64,000 bases of DNA from Chloroflexota bacterium (lineage in GTDB: Bacteria > Chloroflexota > JAJPGV01). The notes below the pieces were generated by a model. The model did not search any database. It saw only the letters and a list, made by a program, of their open reading frames with translations, and was not told the DNA's origin. Shown piece after piece: positions 8,948-17,075 of the stretch; positions within the stretch are counted from its first letter, which is position 1, and each line of letters begins with the position of its first letter. The DNA lies in NCBI GenBank assembly GCA_021325635.1, contig JAJPGV010000027.1, positions 98,566 through 162,565 on the forward strand, read 5' to 3'. The translations under genes and the position numbers were made by a program.

Positions 8948-10006
8948 CTAGGCTCCGATGAGCTGTCGCTCGTCGGTTCGCTCGCGCTTCAATCGGCGAA
9001 GAGCCCGCATGTACGCCGGCAGGCCTCTCGTCCACAGCAGGTGCAGGCCGGGACGAAGCACGCGGTCGTGCGCCCCGGCCCAGCGCACGAAGTTGGCGCC
9101 GAACCCCTGCTTGAACAGGTACACGCCCCACAGCGGCTGGTCCTCGGCTAGCGTGTCCGGTGCGCCCCACATGTCGTACTCAGTGCAGCCCTGTGCGCGG
9201 GCCCATTGGATCACCCGCCACTGCAGCAGGTGATTGGGCATCACGTTGCGGTGCTCGTTGCCGGAGGCTCCGAACATGTACCAGGCGCGTTTGCCAAGCG
9301 CGAAGGGCATGATCCCGGCCAGTGTCTGGCCTTCGTAGCGCGCCAGCCAGAAGGAGGCCATGCCCGCCTCCAGGAACAGCTGCCACTCCAGGCGGCAGTA
9401 GTCGTAGGGCCGAATGATGAAGAAATCACGCTCGCCGGTCGCCCTGTAGACCTGGTAGAAGTCGGCGAAGTCATCCGGACCGGCCGGGACGACCTCCACG
9501 CCGCGCTTCTCCGCCAGGCGGATGTTGTAGCGCCACTTGGGCTTCATGCGGTTGAGGACGTCGTCCTCCGATCCGCTGATGTCCAGCATCATGGTGTTGG
9601 GCCGCTGGATCTGCTCGTTCGAGCGGACGAAGCCCTGCTTGCCCAGGACCGCCAGCGCAGCTTCGTCCTCCGCCGAGATGTCCGGGTCGATCTTGACGTA
9701 GATGGCGCCCAGCCTGCGGGCCCGGTCCACCACGGCCGACAGGACGTGGGCGGCCAGGCCGGCACGCCCGTAGTCCAGCACCGGCCCCTTGGGCACATAG
9801 CACATCGAAACCGGTCCGACCTTTCGTACCAGCATCGACGCCGCGGCCACTGTCTCGGCACCTTCCGAGAACAACAGCCGGACCGGCCGCCAGCCATAGG
9901 CCGACTTGAACTCACCCCATTCCCACGTCTGGAGGACGTGTCCATTGCCCGCCCCGGCCACAAAGTCGTTCCAAGCAGCCCTGTCGGCCGCCGTCGCCAG
10001 CCGCAT
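8948..10006 (-). CDS. FemABX-type peptidyltransferase (lipid II aminoacyltransferase family)
   Basis: A 352-residue protein with the tandem GNAT fold of FemABX enzymes, which add amino acids from aminoacyl-tRNA to the stem peptide of lipid II to build interpeptide bridges. Seen: LQTWEWGEFKSAYGW near residues 25-39, YVPKGPVLDY, a KPKWRYNIRLAEKRGVEV segment and a C-terminal YDMWGAP. There are no membrane segments, so it is cytoplasmic. It starts 7 bp after the mshD-like gene and points away from murT/gatD, which modify the same precursor. The amino acid added cannot be told from sequence. Confidence 0.8.
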   Translation of the reverse strand: MRLATAADRAAWNDFVAGAGNGHVLQTWEWGEFKSAYGWRPVRLLFSEGAETVAAASMLVRKVGPVSMCYVPKGPVLDYGRAGLAAHVLSAVVDRARRLGAIYVKIDPDISAEDEAALAVLGKQGFVRSNEQIQRPNTMMLDISGSEDDVLNRMKPKWRYNIRLAEKRGVEVVPAGPDDFADFYQVYRATGERDFFIIRPYDYCRLEWQLFLEAGMASFWLARYEGQTLAGIMPFALGKRAWYMFGASGNEHRNVMPNHLLQWRVIQWARAQGCTEYDMWGAPDTLAEDQPLWGVYLFKQGFGANFVRWAGAHDRVLRPGLHLLWTRGLPAYMRALRRLKRERTDERQLIGA

Positions 10007-10013
10007 CCCGAAG

Positions 10014-10943
10014 TCAGTCAGCTCGGCCGTCCTTCAGTGCCTTCGAGTAGCACAGGTCGGTGTGGTCGAGCGTGAAGCCCAGCGCGTAGTACATCGCCAG
10101 CGCGCCGCTGTTGAGCGCGTCGACGTAGGCCGTGGCCTGGGTCATGCCGCGACGGCGCATGTGCTCCAGACCAAGGATCGTCAGCGCCCGCCCGAAATGC
10201 CGCCGGCGCTCGCTCGGGTGCACACCGATGACGTAGATCTCACCGACTCGGGAGGCATGGTCGAGCTTGAGCCAGTTGAAGCCAACCAGGCGCCCCTGCT
10301 TGGCGGCGACCAGGAAATCGCGCCCATCGAACCACGGCTGCTTGAGCCGCAGGGCCAGGTCTTCTTCGTCCCAGCTGCCCTGCTCGGGATGATGCTCGAA
10401 GACCAGGTTGTTCAACTCCAGCCACTCGGCCTCGTCGCGGCCGGGGACGAAGCTGCGCAGCTCGACGTCCTCCGGCAAGAAGGCCTCCGGAAGCGTTTCG
10501 GGCAGGGGCATGCGAATCTCCAGCAGCGTGCGGCTCGGTTGAAGGCCGAACTTGGCCGCCAGCTCGCGGGTCCCCGACAGCTGGCGGTAGGCCCACACGT
10601 CCAGCCGATCGACCTCGCGCCGCCGGCCCTCGTTGATGATCGCTTCCAGCATCCGGCTGGCCGTGCCACGCCTCCGGGCGTCGGGATGGACCACCATCTC
10701 GGCCGACAGCCGGCTGCCGCCCTTGACCGGGAAGCGCTCGACGTTGGCATAGCCCACCAGCCGGTTTCCCTCGGTCGCCAGGATGGCCTGCACGCCGGTG
10801 GCGCTGCCAGAAGTTACCCGCAGGAACTTGTGTTCCCCGATTGCGGCTGCCCCGTCATGCTGCCGCGCTACGTCGATCAGCGTACGCACCTGGGGTACCT
10901 CTTCGGCTGACAGCTGCGGCGCCAGACGGACGGACACGCTCAC
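10014..10943 (-). CDS. MshD-like tandem GNAT acetyltransferase (mycothiol synthase-like)
   Basis: A 309-residue protein with two GNAT domains. The C-terminal half matches MshD, which acetylates Cys-GlcN-Ins in the last step of mycothiol synthesis: FVPGRDEAEWLELN, FEHHPEQGSW, PWFDGRDFLVAA, GRLVGFNWLK, and the acetyl-CoA loop VHPSERRRHFGRAL. The N-terminal half is the degenerate repeat with VVHPDARRRGTASRML. No other mycothiol gene is in the window, so the substrate is uncertain. Start GTG 10943 overlaps the stop of a six-codon ORF (10940-10960). A second GTG lies at 10937. It heads the operon down to tatD and diverges from murT. Confidence 0.68.
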   Translation of the reverse strand: MSVSVRLAPQLSAEEVPQVRTLIDVARQHDGAAAIGEHKFLRVTSGSATGVQAILATEGNRLVGYANVERFPVKGGSRLSAEMVVHPDARRRGTASRMLEAIINEGRRREVDRLDVWAYRQLSGTRELAAKFGLQPSRTLLEIRMPLPETLPEAFLPEDVELRSFVPGRDEAEWLELNNLVFEHHPEQGSWDEEDLALRLKQPWFDGRDFLVAAKQGRLVGFNWLKLDHASRVGEIYVIGVHPSERRRHFGRALTILGLEHMRRRGMTQATAYVDALNSGALAMYYALGFTLDHTDLCYSKALKDGRAD

Positions 10944-10960
10944 GCGGCCTGGTGGCTCAT
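10940..10960 (-). CDS. possible six-residue upstream ORF coupled to the mshD-like gene
   Basis: ATG 10960 opens MSHQAA and stops with a TGA that overlaps the GTG start of the mshD-like gene (GTGA). A TACAAT box (10991 to 10986, minus) lies 25 nt upstream of this ATG. Translation through the short ORF could feed ribosomes to the GTG start, which has no convincing Shine-Dalgarno. Confidence 0.25.
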   Translation of the reverse strand: MSHQAA

Positions 10961-10985
10961 GGCTCGAGATCGCATCCAGCCTTCG

Positions 10986-10991
10986 ATTGTA
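10986..10991 (-). promoter_or_regulatory. -10 box for the mshD-femABX-rsmI operon
   Basis: TACAAT on the minus strand, 42 nt before GTG 10943, in the 102-bp divergent gap shared with murT. Confidence 0.4.
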
Positions 10992-11029
10992 GAGACTGAC
11001 CCGGCTGGGCCAAGCCCGCGGAGCGCGCC

Positions 11030-11035
11030 TACAAT
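11030..11035 (+). promoter_or_regulatory. -10 box for murT
   Basis: TACAAT ends 10 nt before ATG 11046. AAAGGAC directly precedes the ATG, so the transcript would carry only a few leader bases. Confidence 0.5.
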
Positions 11036-11045
11036 CCCAAAGGAC

Positions 11046-12422
11046 ATGCAGGCGCTGCCGCTCAGGCATACGGTGGCCGTCGCCGTGGGGCGGGCCGCCG
11101 GACTGGCCTCGCGCCGTCTGCGCCTTGGCGGTGGAACGACCATACCGGGAGCGGTTGCTCGCCGCATCGATGCGCGGGTCACGCGGCATCTGGCGGCTCG
11201 GCTGGCGGGGGGATGCGTGCTCGTCAGCGGCACTAACGGCAAGACCACCACCAGCCGGCTGCTGGCCGCGATGCTGCGCGGCGCTGGGTACAGGGTCGTG
11301 CACAACCGGGCCGGCGCGAACCTCATGGCCGGCGTCACCACCGCTCTGCTGTCCCAGCATGGGGACTCGGGCCTGTTCGAGGTCGACGAGGCAGTGCTGC
11401 CCGCCGCCATCCGGGAGCTGAAACCGCGGCTGGTGCTCTGCCTGAACCTCTTTCGAGATCAGTTGGACCGTTACGGTGAGCTCAACACGCTGGCCTCACG
11501 CTGGCAGCAGGCGTTGGCTACCCTGCCGGCCAGCGCCACAGCGGTGCTGAACGCGGACGATCCGCTGGTAGCCTCGATTGGAGCGTCGCTGGCGTGCCGA
11601 ACGGTGTTCTTCGGGCTGGAGACCGTGGATCACCGTCAGACGGACATGCAGCACGCGGCTGACTCGCTCTATTGTCCGCGCTGCTCCGGCCAGCTCGACT
11701 TCGAGGCCGTGTATCTCGGCCACCTGGGCCACTACTGCTGTCCCATTTGCGGCTGGAGGCGACCCGACCCCAGCTTTGCGCTGACCGGCATCAGGCTGGA
11801 CCCGGCCGGGCCCACACAGCTGCGCCTGCGGGCGGAAAGCCACGAGCTGGCTATCGAGGCCAACCTGCCCGGCCTGTATAACGCCTATAACGTCCTAGCC
11901 GCCGCGGCTGCCGCTCTGACCCTGGGGGCAGCCGGCGAGCAGGTCTCGGCGGCGGTGGGCGGCTTCACCGCCGCCTTCGGGCGAACCGAGACCATGCGCC
12001 TCGACGGGCGGCAGCTGCGGCTGATGCTGGCCAAAAACCCGGTTGGCTGCAATGAGGTCATCCGCACGCTGCTGCTGGACCCGGATCCCCTCAACCTTTA
12101 CCTGGTGCTGAACGACCGCGTCGCCGACGGCGAGGACGTGTCCTGGATCTGGGACGTGGACTTCGAGCTGCTGGCCGGCCGCTGCCGCACGGTGATCCTC
12201 GGCGGCACTCGTGCGGAGGACCTGGCCGTGCGCCTGAAGTACGCCGGCTTCCCCACGAGCGAGCTGCCGCTGGAAGGCAACCAGGAGGCCGCTATCCGTG
12301 CGCTCCTGGCCCGCACACCTGATGGCGGACGGGCATACGCTGTCCCCACCTACACCGCCATGCTCGACCTGCGCCGGACGCTCACGGACATGGGCGCCGC
12401 CGGCCAGTTCTGGGAAGATTGA
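11046..12422 (+). CDS. murT: lipid II isoglutaminyl synthase, ligase subunit MurT
   Basis: A 458-residue Mur-ligase-like enzyme. With GatD it amidates the D-glutamate of lipid II to D-isoglutamine, using ATP and ammonia. Seen: P-loop GTNGKTTTS at about residue 62 and FRDQLDRYGE. A zinc ribbon inserted in the middle domain (Cys210/Cys213 in CPRC, Cys232/Cys235 in CPIC) is a MurT hallmark. The C-terminal DUF1727 domain has FGRTETM and a KNPVGCNE segment. ATG 11046 is preferred to upstream in-frame starts because of the adjacent -10 box. gatD begins 19 bp later. Confidence 0.93.
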   Translation: MQALPLRHTVAVAVGRAAGLASRRLRLGGGTTIPGAVARRIDARVTRHLAARLAGGCVLVSGTNGKTTTSRLLAAMLRGAGYRVVHNRAGANLMAGVTTALLSQHGDSGLFEVDEAVLPAAIRELKPRLVLCLNLFRDQLDRYGELNTLASRWQQALATLPASATAVLNADDPLVASIGASLACRTVFFGLETVDHRQTDMQHAADSLYCPRCSGQLDFEAVYLGHLGHYCCPICGWRRPDPSFALTGIRLDPAGPTQLRLRAESHELAIEANLPGLYNAYNVLAAAAAALTLGAAGEQVSAAVGGFTAAFGRTETMRLDGRQLRLMLAKNPVGCNEVIRTLLLDPDPLNLYLVLNDRVADGEDVSWIWDVDFELLAGRCRTVILGGTRAEDLAVRLKYAGFPTSELPLEGNQEAAIRALLARTPDGGRAYAVPTYTAMLDLRRTLTDMGAAGQFWED

Positions 12423-12441
12423 TGTGGCCACAATCCGCCCC

Positions 12442-13188
12442 ATGAACCTGGTCCTGGCCTGGCTGTACCCCGACAGCATGAGCATCTACGGTGACCGCGG
12501 CAACGTCATCGCGCTGACCCGGCGGGCGGAGTGGCGCGGCATCGCGCTGGAGGTCTGGCGCCTGCCCAAGGGCGCGCGCCTGGACCAGCTGCCGGACCTG
12601 GTCATGTTCGGCGGCGGGCAAGATCGCGAGCAGCGCCTGATCGAGCGCGACTTCCTGGAGCTGAAGGGGGAGACGCTGGTGAGGGCGGTGGAGGAGGACG
12701 TGCCGGTGCTGGCCGTGTGCGGCGGCTTCCAGCAGCTCGGCCACGGCTATCGAGACGCGGACGGTTCGAGCATCCAGGGCCTGGGCATCCTGGACGCCAG
12801 CACGGTCGCTCCGTCCGACAAGGCTCGGCGCTGCATTGGCAACATCGTGGTGGAAGCGCACCTCCCCGACGGCGACGCAACGAGCGGGGGCGTGCTGGTG
12901 GGCTTCGAAAACCACGGCGGAAGGACGCGCTTGGGCAAATGCGAGCCCCTTGGCCGCGTGCTGAAGGGCTTCGGTAACAACGGCGAGGATGGGCAGGAAG
13001 GCGCCCGCTATCGCTACTGTTTCGGCACCTACATGCACGGTTCGCTGCTGCCCAAGAACCCGTGGTTCACGGATTACCTGCTGCTGCAAGCCCTGCGGCG
13101 CAAGTACGGCCCAGAGATCACGCTGGAACCGCTGGACGACGCGCTCGAGCTCCGCGCCCAGTCGGCGGCCATCGCCCGCGCCCGATGA
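12442..13188 (+). CDS. gatD: lipid II isoglutaminyl synthase, glutaminase subunit GatD
   Basis: A 248-residue class I glutamine amidotransferase of the CobB/CobQ type that supplies ammonia to MurT. Seen: LYPDSMSIYGDRGN at the N-terminus, the nucleophile Cys93 in VCGGFQQLG, GFENHGG, and the catalytic His199 in GTYMHGSLLP. Length and motifs match GatD of Gram-positive bacteria and Chloroflexota. A GTG at 12424 in frame is an alternative start. The murT-gatD order is the standard operon. Amidation of lipid II is usually needed for efficient crosslinking. Confidence 0.92.
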   Translation: MNLVLAWLYPDSMSIYGDRGNVIALTRRAEWRGIALEVWRLPKGARLDQLPDLVMFGGGQDREQRLIERDFLELKGETLVRAVEEDVPVLAVCGGFQQLGHGYRDADGSSIQGLGILDASTVAPSDKARRCIGNIVVEAHLPDGDATSGGVLVGFENHGGRTRLGKCEPLGRVLKGFGNNGEDGQEGARYRYCFGTYMHGSLLPKNPWFTDYLLLQALRRKYGPEITLEPLDDALELRAQSAAIARAR

Positions 13189-13216
13189 CGGAGCAACGAT
13201 CCAGCCTTCTGAGCTG

Positions 13217-14176
13217 ATGGCCATCTACTACGCAGGCATCGATCTGGGCGGCACCCGCATGCGAGCGGCCCTGGCAGATAGCGAAGGCAAGATGGTTCGC
13301 CGCTCGGATGCGTTGACCGAACGCGGCCTCGGATCCGAGCGCATCGTCGAGCGGATGATCGAAGTCGTGGGCGAAGCCATGGGCGGCGAACGCGCCGGCG
13401 TGGCCTGCCTGGGCGTAGGCGCGCCCGGGCCGCTCGACGCCCGGACCGGCGTGCTGTTCCACCCGGTGAACCTCACCACGGACGACGTGCCGCTCAAGGA
13501 GCTGCTCGAGGATCGCCTCGGCCTGCCGGTCCGCGTCCACAACGACGCCAATGCCGCCGCCCTGGGGGAATGGCTGTTCGGCGGGCACGGGCAGACACAG
13601 CATCTGATCTACGTGACGGTCAGCACGGGCGTCGGCGCTGGGATCATCTCCCACGGACGGTTGATCGACGGCTTCAACACCACCGCCGGCGAGATCGGCC
13701 ACACCGTGGTGGACCCCAACGGCCCGCCCTGCGGCTGCGGCAATCGGGGCTGCGTGGAGGCCATCTGCTCCGGCAGCAGCATCGCCCGAGCGGCTACGGC
13801 CGCACTCGGCACTGTGACGGCCGGCCGCATGATGACGCTGGCCGGCGGAAAGCTGGACGGCGTTACCGCGGAAGTCGTGGCGCAGGCGGCGCGAGAAGGC
13901 GACGAGCTCGCCAGCCGGATCTTCTTCCACGCCGCCGACACGCTCGGGATCGCCGTGGTCAATCTCATCCACCTCTTCAGCCCGGAGATCGTGATCATTG
14001 GCGGAGGCGTGGCCGAGGCCGGCGATCTGCTGTTCGGGCCCGTCCGCGAGCGCGTGCTCCGAACCGCCATGTCGCTTCCTGCCTTGGGGGTGCGCATCCG
14101 CCCTCCCGGCCTCGGCCAGGACGCCGGCCTCGTCGGCGCCATCGCCCTGGCCATGGGCGCCGGCATCGATCGCTAG
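13217..14176 (+). CDS. ROK-family sugar kinase (glucokinase-like)
   Basis: A 319-residue ROK protein. Seen: the ATP-binding DLGGTRMRAAL at residues 8-18, HNDANAAALGEW with the catalytic Asp, TVSTGVGAGII, EIGHTVVD, and the zinc motif CGCGNRGCVEA of the ROK signature. It has no N-terminal DNA-binding domain, so it is a kinase rather than a ROK repressor. Glucose or N-acetylated hexosamines are likely substrates; next to murT/gatD an aminosugar role is plausible but unproven. ATG 13217 starts the fold; the frame is open upstream over gatD. The stop shares a CTAG with the convergent dgt stop. Confidence 0.85.
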   Translation: MAIYYAGIDLGGTRMRAALADSEGKMVRRSDALTERGLGSERIVERMIEVVGEAMGGERAGVACLGVGAPGPLDARTGVLFHPVNLTTDDVPLKELLEDRLGLPVRVHNDANAAALGEWLFGGHGQTQHLIYVTVSTGVGAGIISHGRLIDGFNTTAGEIGHTVVDPNGPPCGCGNRGCVEAICSGSSIARAATAALGTVTAGRMMTLAGGKLDGVTAEVVAQAAREGDELASRIFFHAADTLGIAVVNLIHLFSPEIVIIGGGVAEAGDLLFGPVRERVLRTAMSLPALGVRIRPPGLGQDAGLVGAIALAMGAGIDR

Positions 14177-15375
14177 CTTGGGGGCCGGCGCACGAGGCGG
14201 GTGAAGATGCGCCGGGCGAAGTCGTCGGTCATGCCCGAGACGTAATCGCACACGATCCGCTCGCGGCTGGCAGCCGCCTCCTGGAGCTGTTCCCGCACGT
14301 CCCTGGGGAAGAGCGCATCTGAAGGCGATGAGACGAGCCGCTGGAAGAGCTGACCGACGATGCGGTTCGCCGCGGGCTGCACCGAGGCCACGCGGCGGTG
14401 GTTGAACACCAGCTCGCCGGCCAGCGCCTTGAGCACCTCGCTCTTGAGACGCACGCCGGGATCCACCTCCAGCGCCCAGCCGTAGCGCGGCCCCCGGCCC
14501 GCGTCGGCCACCTGCCTGGCCGAGGCCGCGTGCACCATCTCGTAAATGACCTTCGACGACCACATCTTGCGGACCGCCTTGCGCTCCCGCTCGCCGGACG
14601 CCAGCACGACCGGCCGCAGCTCGGCCATGACCGCTTCGATGCATCGAGCGTCTGCCCGCGGTACGGCCCGCGCGATCGCTTCCGCCAGCCCATCGCCGGC
14701 CAGGCGTCGACGCTGAATCAGGCCCGCCCACATCCCATCCTCGACATCGTGCACCGAATAGGCCACGTCGTCCGCCCAGTCCATGATCTGACACTCGAAC
14801 GACGTCCGCTCCTCCCTCCGCCCGGCGCAGAGCCACTCGACCAGGCCGAGGTCGTCGTCGTAGAAGAACTTGGCCCGTCCGGAGGATCGCGCCTCCGCGT
14901 AGCTGCGCTTGTACTTGAGCAGCGCGTCGAGCGTGGCCCGGGTGAGGTTTAGCCCAGGGTACGCATCCGATTTCACCTCCAGGGTCGCCAGCACCCGCAG
15001 GTTCTGGGCGTTGCCCTCGAACCCGCCAAAGCCTTCCATGCACTCGTTCAGCACGCGTTCGCCGGCGTGACCAAAGGGCGGATGGCCGATGTCGTGGGCC
15101 AGGCTGGCGGCCTCGCACAGGGTCGGGTCGGCGCCGACGCGCAGCGCGATGCCTTTGGCGATTTGCGACACCTCGATGGAGTGCGTCAGGCGAGTGCGGA
15201 AGAAGTCACCCTCGGCCGGCGCGAACACCTGCGTCTTGCGCTGCAGCCGGCGGAAAGCGGCCGAGTGCAGGATTCGAGCGCGATCGATCTCCCACGGGCT
15301 GCGCTCGTCCCCTGGCTTGCCCGCTTCCGGGGTCCACCGCTCGCAATCTGCCGGGCTGTAGCCAACGGACGGCAT
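14173..15375 (-). CDS. dgt: deoxyguanosinetriphosphate triphosphohydrolase-like HD protein
   Basis: A 400-residue HD-domain dNTPase that cleaves dNTPs to nucleoside and triphosphate. Seen: DRARILHSAAFRRLQRKTQVF, the HD metal ligands in RLTHSIEV, LAHDIGHPPFGHAGE and DWADDVAYSVHD. This is the tetrameric dNTPase type 2 pattern seen in many bacteria. It starts at ATG 15375, diverging from a hydrolase over 74 bp. It converges with the ROK kinase, sharing the four-base CTAG for both stops. Confidence 0.9.
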   Translation of the reverse strand: MPSVGYSPADCERWTPEAGKPGDERSPWEIDRARILHSAAFRRLQRKTQVFAPAEGDFFRTRLTHSIEVSQIAKGIALRVGADPTLCEAASLAHDIGHPPFGHAGERVLNECMEGFGGFEGNAQNLRVLATLEVKSDAYPGLNLTRATLDALLKYKRSYAEARSSGRAKFFYDDDLGLVEWLCAGRREERTSFECQIMDWADDVAYSVHDVEDGMWAGLIQRRRLAGDGLAEAIARAVPRADARCIEAVMAELRPVVLASGERERKAVRKMWSSKVIYEMVHAASARQVADAGRGPRYGWALEVDPGVRLKSEVLKALAGELVFNHRRVASVQPAANRIVGQLFQRLVSSPSDALFPRDVREQLQEAAASRERIVCDYVSGMTDDFARRIFTRLVRRPPS

Positions 15376-15449
15376 CGCCGCGTTAGCGTAGCAGGAGGTC
15401 GCCTCGCGACCTCCTGCCTTACAATCGCCGTATCGTCACTCCGGCCGGT

Positions 15450-16070
15450 TTGCTGCAGCGCGTCGAGATTCCCATCTCCCACGGCAGGCTCGAAGGGCTC
15501 CTACAGACGGGTGAGCCCGACGCCAAGCTCGCCGCCATCGTGTGCCATCCGCATCCGCAGTTCGGTGGCACGATGCACACCAAGACCGTTTTCCACGCTG
15601 CCAAGGCGTTCGGCTCCCTGGGCTGGCCGGTGCTGCGCTTCAACTTCCGCGGCGTGGGCGCCAGCAGCGGCGCTTACGATGACGGCATCGGCGAGCAGGA
15701 CGACGTGCGCGCCGCGCTCGACTTCATGGGACGCGATGGCATCGTGCTGGCCGGCTTTTCGTTCGGATCCGTGGTTGGGCTCACGGTCGGGGCAGCGGAC
15801 CCGCGCGTGCCGGCGCTGTGCGCTGTCGGCCTGCCGGTGTCAACGACGCCGCTGTCGCTGGAAGCGATCCGCCAGTCGACGAAGCCCAAACTGTTCGTGC
15901 AGGGCGAGCTGGACGAATACGGCCCGCCGGCCGGCATGAGGCGCTGGTTCGCCGGCGTCGCGGAGCCGAAGACCCTCGAGATCGTCGAGGGCGCGGACCA
16001 CTTCTTCAACCAACACGCCGAGCCGCTCAAGGCGGCCATCATCAACTATTTCGGAGCGCTCAGTGTCTAA
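15450..16070 (+). CDS. alpha/beta hydrolase
   Basis: A 206-residue serine hydrolase of the dienelactone-hydrolase-like/YpfH type. The nucleophile elbow is GFSFGSVVG (about residues 97-105), the acid is in QGELDEYGPP, and the His is in VEGADHFFNQH. An oxyanion-region HPHPQFGGTMHTKTV (residues 33-47) is typical of this small family, often called alpha/beta superfamily hydrolases. The start is TTG 15450; no ATG or GTG fits before the first strand. A TACAAT at 15419-15424 could be its -10. Its last 8 bp overlap the next gene, so the two are coupled. Confidence 0.75.
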   Translation: MLQRVEIPISHGRLEGLLQTGEPDAKLAAIVCHPHPQFGGTMHTKTVFHAAKAFGSLGWPVLRFNFRGVGASSGAYDDGIGEQDDVRAALDFMGRDGIVLAGFSFGSVVGLTVGAADPRVPALCAVGLPVSTTPLSLEAIRQSTKPKLFVQGELDEYGPPAGMRRWFAGVAEPKTLEIVEGADHFFNQHAEPLKAAIINYFGALSV

Positions 16071-17058
16071 CAACCTTCCCCTGACCGTGGCCTGCCACGG
16101 ATACGACCGCGTCCAGGCGTTGAGAGACGGAACAATCCGGGCTGAGGGTATCGATCTGCGCATGATCGACCTGCCGGTCGAGGAGATCTTCTGGCGACAG
16201 CTGCACCATTTCGAGTTCGACGTCTCCGAGGTCTCCCTCTCGTCCTACGTCATGGGCCGCTCGCGCGACCAGCTGCCGCTCATCGCCATCCCCGTCTTCC
16301 CCTCGCGCTACTTCCGGCACAACTGCATCTTCGTGAACCCGGCCAAGGGCATCAAGCGGCCCGAGGACCTGAAGGGCAAGCGCATGGCCGTGCCGGAATA
16401 CCAGATGACGGCCGCGGTGTGGGCACGCGGTCTGCTGCAGGACGATTACGGCGTGCACCCGCGGGACGTCGAGTGGTTCACCGGCGGCGTGTCCGATCCC
16501 GGCCGCGAGGAGAAGCTGGCGCTGGAGCTGCCGCCGGACGTGCACGTGACCCCGATCCCGACCCATCGCACGCTCAACGAGATGCTCGAGTCAGGCGAGC
16601 TGGACGCCTACATGGGCGCGCGCATCCCGCCCGTGGCCAACAGAGGGGACGGCACGCTCGTCCGCCTGTTCCCCGACTTCGAGACGGTCGAGGCCGAATA
16701 CTACCGGCGAACGCACATCTTCCCGATCATGCACGTGCTGGCCATCCGTCAGGACGTGTACGAGGCCAACCCGTGGATCGCCATGAACCTGTACAAAGCC
16801 TTCCTGGCGGCCAAGAACCACTGCCTGCGCGAGATGGATCACACCTCGGCCCTGCAATACGCCCTACCCTGGATGTGGCCGGGGCTGGAGCGAGCCAAGG
16901 CGCTGATCGGCCCCGACTTCTGGCCCTACGGCGTCGACCAGAGCCGTCCGACGCTGGAGAAGTTCGTCGAGTACTCCTACGAACAGGGCCTGTCCCGCCG
17001 CCGCATGACCGTTGAAGAGCTCTTCGCCCCCAACACCCTCGACGAATTCAAGATCTAG
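16063..17058 (+). CDS. periplasmic-binding-fold protein, 4,5-dihydroxyphthalate decarboxylase-like
   Basis: A 331-residue protein starting GTG 16063. It resembles the family annotated as 4,5-dihydroxyphthalate decarboxylase or NMT1-like ABC substrate-binding protein: LTVACHGYDRVQALRDG, FEFDVSEVSLSSYVMG, a GKRMAVPEYQMTAAVWARG hinge and WPYGVDQSRPTLEKFVEY at the C-terminus. No signal peptide is visible, so it is probably a cytoplasmic enzyme rather than a transport binding protein. The substrate is not known. It overlaps the hydrolase by 8 bp, which suggests a joint catabolic step. Confidence 0.7.
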   Translation: MSNNLPLTVACHGYDRVQALRDGTIRAEGIDLRMIDLPVEEIFWRQLHHFEFDVSEVSLSSYVMGRSRDQLPLIAIPVFPSRYFRHNCIFVNPAKGIKRPEDLKGKRMAVPEYQMTAAVWARGLLQDDYGVHPRDVEWFTGGVSDPGREEKLALELPPDVHVTPIPTHRTLNEMLESGELDAYMGARIPPVANRGDGTLVRLFPDFETVEAEYYRRTHIFPIMHVLAIRQDVYEANPWIAMNLYKAFLAAKNHCLREMDHTSALQYALPWMWPGLERAKALIGPDFWPYGVDQSRPTLEKFVEYSYEQGLSRRRMTVEELFAPNTLDEFKI

Positions 17059-17075
17059 GGGTCAGGGGATAGGGC

